Source: an uncultured Bacteroidales bacterium
GTDB lineage: Bacteria; Bacteroidota; Bacteroidia; Bacteroidales; Muribaculaceae
NCBI GenBank assembly: GCA_900547755.1
Contig: URIC01000012.1
Span: 1 to 42,335, forward strand
Direction of reading: 5' to 3'
DNA length: 42,335 nucleotides
Shown: in pieces, positions 39,453 through 42,335 of the stretch
How positions within the stretch are numbered: position 1 is the stretch's first letter
How the letters are laid out: the number at the start of each line of letters is the position of its first letter
Translations under genes and position numbers: made by a program
Notes under the pieces: model-generated
What the model saw: only the letters and a program-made list of their open reading frames with translations
Told to the model about the DNA's origin: nothing
Databases searched by the model: none

Positions 39453-41042
39453 ATGAACGAGTACGAAGTGAAATTGCCGCCGCGAGTGGACGGTAAGGAA
39501 CCGGAAGCGTTTCCGTCCAACAGACAGATAACCATTGTGGGAGGGGCCGGTGCGGGCAAGTCTCGGTTCATGCGTGCCCTGATGGAGAGTTTCGGCTCCC
39601 GCGCCTTTTCCATATCGGCCCTCGGCTCGTTGAGCTGTGAGCCTTCAGGGAGCGTGGAGAGTCTTTTCCGCTCCCGCCCTATGTTCACCGCCGACACACG
39701 TCCCGCCACAGACCTGGACCGTCTGGCCATCATGCTCTTCCAGGACGAGTTCCACTATTTGCTCACTGTCAAGGGGCAGAGCCTGCTCGAGGGAAAGCGG
39801 ATGCGTCTGGAGCCCACCAAACTTGACTCCCTGGTGCGTATATGGCAGGACATATTCCCGGACAATACGGTCATGCGCGAGCAGGGTACCCTGCGGTTCT
39901 CCACCCCCGGAGGGTCGGACCTTATCTCCACCTCCAAGCTCTCGTCTTCCGAGAAGACGGTGCTGTATTACATAGCGGCGGCTCTTTATGCACCCGAGAA
40001 CGGCGTCGTCTTTGTGGATAATCCCGGTCTGTTCCTGCATCCCGCCATGCTACATGTGGTCTGGAACGCCGTAGAGGGGCTGCGCCCCGACTGCGCGTTT
40101 GTGTACAACACGTCCGACGTGGATTTCATGAACTCCCGTACGGAGAATGTCTCTATCTGGGTGCGTAGCCAGGACACGGCGGCCCATGCCTGGGATTACG
40201 AGGTGCTTCCGCCCGGCGCCATGCCCGATGACCTCACCACCTGCCTGCTCGGCATACGCCGCCCGGTACTCTTCATAGAGGGGGACGGCAAGCACAGCAT
40301 CGACGCCAAGCTGTATCCGCTGGTATTCCCGTACCACAGTGTGCGCTCGTTGGGTTCATGCAACAAGGTGATTGAAGCCACGCGCTCTTTCAGCGACATA
40401 CAGCAGATTCATCATCTGGACAGCTACGGGATAGTGGACCGCGACAGACGCAACGACGAGGAGGTGGCATACCTGCGCCGCAAGAACATAATGGTGCCTG
40501 AGGTAGCCGAGGTGGAAAACATATTCATGCTTGAGAGTGTGATGGACATTATGGCGCGTAAACGCGGCCGCAACCCGGAGCGTGTGGTGGCCAAGGTCAG
40601 GAACTCGGTCATGAAAATGTTCGAGTCCCATTTCCGCGAGCAGGTGTTGCTGCATGTGCGCCACCGCATGAAACGGATGCTGGAGTGCAGAGGCGACGCG
40701 CGGGTGCGCACGGTCGATGAGCTGGAAAATCATCTTCGCTCTCTGCCTGACATCATAGATGTGCGCAGACATTACGACGCATTGATGCGCGAGTTCCGCC
40801 GCATAGTGAAGGAGCGTGATTACTCCGCCGTACTCAAAGTGTTCAACCACAAGCCGATGCTCCCGGATTCACAGGTGGCGGGTCTGCTCGGCTACAAGAA
40901 CAAGGACGCCTACATAAGCGGAGTGCTATGGACCCTGAAAAACCACGACCGCTACGCCGCCGAGATGCGCCAGGCCATACGCGCCGTCTTCCTTCTCCCG
41001 CCCGAAGACGACTTCGTCCCCTTCACCGCCGACGAGAAATAA
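39453..41042 (+). CDS. AAA ATPase fused to a DUF4435/TOPRIM-like domain
   Basis: The 529-residue protein has two parts. Residues 20-265 form an ABC/AAA-type ATPase: Walker A GGAGAGKS (30-37), signature-like LSSSEK (163-168) and Walker B VVFVDNPGLFLHP (185-197), where Asn190 replaces the usual catalytic Glu. Residues 270-520 look like DUF4435/TOPRIM: FIEGDGKHSID with Glu276, YGIVDRDRR with Asp329 and Asp331, and EVENIFML with Glu355. This layout matches fused AriA-AriB (PARIS) and OLD-family nucleases. A defence role is inference; a housekeeping role is possible. Confidence 0.7.
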   Translation: MNEYEVKLPPRVDGKEPEAFPSNRQITIVGGAGAGKSRFMRALMESFGSRAFSISALGSLSCEPSGSVESLFRSRPMFTADTRPATDLDRLAIMLFQDEFHYLLTVKGQSLLEGKRMRLEPTKLDSLVRIWQDIFPDNTVMREQGTLRFSTPGGSDLISTSKLSSSEKTVLYYIAAALYAPENGVVFVDNPGLFLHPAMLHVVWNAVEGLRPDCAFVYNTSDVDFMNSRTENVSIWVRSQDTAAHAWDYEVLPPGAMPDDLTTCLLGIRRPVLFIEGDGKHSIDAKLYPLVFPYHSVRSLGSCNKVIEATRSFSDIQQIHHLDSYGIVDRDRRNDEEVAYLRRKNIMVPEVAEVENIFMLESVMDIMARKRGRNPERVVAKVRNSVMKMFESHFREQVLLHVRHRMKRMLECRGDARVRTVDELENHLRSLPDIIDVRRHYDALMREFRRIVKERDYSAVLKVFNHKPMLPDSQVAGLLGYKNKDAYISGVLWTLKNHDRYAAEMRQAIRAVFLLPPEDDFVPFTADEK

Positions 41043-41151
41043 GCCAACCCGCGCCGAGGCCTGTTGATTCCACTGTCCCTAAAAAACTGATTTTGCGTTC
41101 CAATGTAGGGGACATGCCTTAGGTATGTTAACCTGTAAGTGTATGTGTCTC

Positions 41152-41202
41152 TATTAATTGCGGGTTTAACGTGCCGAAGGCACGTTAAACCCGCAATTAA
41201 TA
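41152..41202. terminator. Long hairpin after the ATPase-DUF4435 gene
   Basis: A perfect 24-bp inverted repeat (41152-41175 with 41179-41202) has a GAA loop, about 110 nt after the stop. It lies between convergent genes and is the longest hairpin in the window. Confidence 0.75.
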
Positions 41203-41245
41203 CTCTTATCATCACAAATTCTGAGTTTCGCAACACAGCCCCTTA

Positions 41246-41300
41246 AGGTGTGTCAGAATGGTCGAAAGCAACGCCGCAAATTGGCCATTCTGACACACCT
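41246..41300 (-). terminator. Hairpin at the end of the minus-strand lipoprotein gene
   Basis: AGGTGTGTCAGAATGG 41246-41261 pairs with CCATTCTGACACACCT 41285-41300, with further pairing inward. It is 14 nt beyond the stop at 41315. No strong U-tract follows. Confidence 0.65.
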
Positions 41301-41314
41301 CTTGGATTATATCG

Positions 41315-41989
41315 TCATTTCTTTATAGGCGTATATGTATCCCACCAGTCTTTTTGAGCTTCCGTCCCTGTAACGGCTTTAAACGCTACACGGGAATGTA
41401 GCATATACCCTCCCTCTCCGGGGTCTATGCCTTGAAATAACGGATGATTTATATATTCGTCATGGATGACCATTTCATTGTCGCTCACAGATTCTATGTA
41501 GAACAAGACATACTTATTGGCTGAATGGTCAAATATATTACCAAGGTCGCTATAAACCATACCTGTAGATGGGTCATATTTGTAGTCATACTCTATTCTC
41601 ATCTTGCTTGGCGAGGTTGCGGGATTCATCAGAAACCCTGTTACTTTATCCTTTCCAAAGAAGTATGAACGAGGCCATCCTCCGGTAGAAGCGTAATCTT
41701 TATAATCATATTCATTATCATCGATGTCTATCCATTTATCGATTCCTTTCTTGGAGTCCGGACGCCAGACCTTGTTAAGCACTTTCTCCTCAAATTCCTT
41801 TTGAGAGATTGAGCCGGCCTCTTTGTCCTTTTGGTAGACATCGGTTATGGCGGCTCCGGGTTCCGGTTCAGGCTCATCCTTGTCATCGGAAGAACACGAG
41901 CAGAAAGATATGAGAGCCGCAGCGGCCACAAACATATATGAAAGCCTTTTCACGCTTACCGGATTAATTTCAGTTATCTTCTTTCTCAT
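41315..41989 (-). CDS. Uncharacterised acidic lipoprotein
   Basis: The 224-residue product has a lipoprotein signal (VAAAALISFCSC, lipid site Cys30 or Cys32) followed by an acidic linker SSDDKDEPEPEPG typical of Bacteroidota surface lipoproteins. The mature domain is rich in Asp, Tyr and Trp (WIDIDDNEYDYKDY) and ends KDWWDTYTPIKK. I do not recognise a family. The gene is clearly more AT-rich than the rest of the window, which may mean recent acquisition. Confidence 0.75.
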   Translation of the reverse strand: MRKKITEINPVSVKRLSYMFVAAAALISFCSCSSDDKDEPEPEPGAAITDVYQKDKEAGSISQKEFEEKVLNKVWRPDSKKGIDKWIDIDDNEYDYKDYASTGGWPRSYFFGKDKVTGFLMNPATSPSKMRIEYDYKYDPSTGMVYSDLGNIFDHSANKYVLFYIESVSDNEMVIHDEYINHPLFQGIDPGEGGYMLHSRVAFKAVTGTEAQKDWWDTYTPIKK

Positions 41990-42050
41990 AATATATAAAG
42001 TATTGATTGTAAGTAATATTGAATTTCACTAAAATGTTGCTTGTCTGATA

Positions 42051-42248
42051 TTGTCAGTGTCAGTTGTATTTTACAACATGATATCGTCTTTGGCACATCC
42101 ACTGAGCGAGAAAACCGGCGAGAATATTAAAATGGATAGGGATTTAATCTTCATGGCGTTGACTGTTTTGATTAATAAAATTCATTTCCTGAATTGTGTT
42201 CGCGAATATAATCTATTTGACGATGAATTGCAAAAAAAAGGCAAATGA
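42051..42248 (+). CDS. Possible small protein in the AT-rich tail
   Basis: An open frame of 65 codons runs from ATG 42051 to TGA. The part from Met28 (42132; MDRDLIFMALTVLINKIHFL) to the lysine-rich end looks helical and gene-like, while the N-terminal part does not. No promoter match and no family were recognised. It may be a small gene, a remnant or chance. Confidence 0.2.
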   Translation: MSVSVVFYNMISSLAHPLSEKTGENIKMDRDLIFMALTVLINKIHFLNCVREYNLFDDELQKKGK

Positions 42249-42335
42249 TTTAATAATCATTAACATTTAAGGGTGGAAAAGTAACTATTCAGCGAATCGT
42301 ATGAACGAGATTATGGAGAAATAATTTCCTGAATT

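Noticed and set aside
42184..42335. Repeated 12-mer ATTTCCTGAATT at about 42184 and 42324
   Set aside because: Two short copies in AT-rich DNA with the window edge cutting the second; not enough to call an attachment site or target duplication.
1..42335. CRISPR array, insertion sequence or prophage
   Set aside because: No regularly spaced repeats, transposase, integrase or phage structural gene was found.

Overview
The window is a chromosomal segment of a Bacteroidota bacterium of the order Bacteroidales, possibly Muribaculaceae (family-level placement is inference). Supporting signs are Bacteroidota-type promoters (TTG or TTTG, 19-20 nt, TAnnTTTG), general lack of Shine-Dalgarno sequences, cysteine-free S14 and L36, TamL as a lipoprotein, PorQ of the type IX secretion system, and surface proteins with PCMD/calycin-like domains. 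No CRISPR array, insertion sequence or prophage was seen.

Region 1 (1-11,170, + strand) is the end of the S10 cluster, the whole spc cluster and the alpha cluster: rpmC(partial)-rpsQ-rplN-rplX-rplE-rpsN-rpsH-rplF-rplR-rpsE-rpmD-rplO-secY-map-infA-rpmJ-rpsM-rpsK-rpsD-rpoA-rplQ, closed by a strong terminator. Five spacers of 110-280 nt (before rpsH, rplO, map, rpsM, rpsD) carry GC-rich hairpins. Two of them share one architecture, and one has an internal promoter.

Region 2 (11,218-22,550, - strand) holds an envelope operon tamB-tamL-small exported protein, a VanZ-like membrane protein, tRNA-Leu(TAA), and an efp-glycosyltransferase-radC operon. Region 3 (22,552-27,530) has a 5'-nucleotidase/GH3 lipoprotein pair (+), ung (-), tRNA-Arg(CCG) (+) with an unusual elbow pair, a regulator combining a ScdA_N-like segment, a hemerythrin-like domain and a LuxR-type HTH (-), and a 400-nt intergenic region holding an orphan promoter and hairpin, a candidate small RNA gene.

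Region 4 (27,531-33,830) contains a pullulanase coupled to a small lysine-rich membrane protein, a PCMD/calycin surface protein, rpsO, rpmH, rplS and a lipoprotein. Region 5 (33,916-39,261) is a porQ-cmk-ispH-tadA-menA run on the - strand, a free-standing TonB C-terminal-domain protein (+) and ribE (-). Region 6 (39,453-end) carries a single-gene ATPase plus DUF4435/TOPRIM-like protein resembling fused PARIS or OLD-type nucleases, with an altered Walker B, then an AT-richer tail with a lipoprotein and a possible small ORF.

The strongest leads are the ATPase-TOPRIM protein, the ScdA_N-like/hemerythrin/LuxR regulator with the adjacent orphan transcript, the repeated two-hairpin element in ribosomal spacers, the A19-U56 tRNA-Arg, and the single perfect Shine-Dalgarno in front of rplF.
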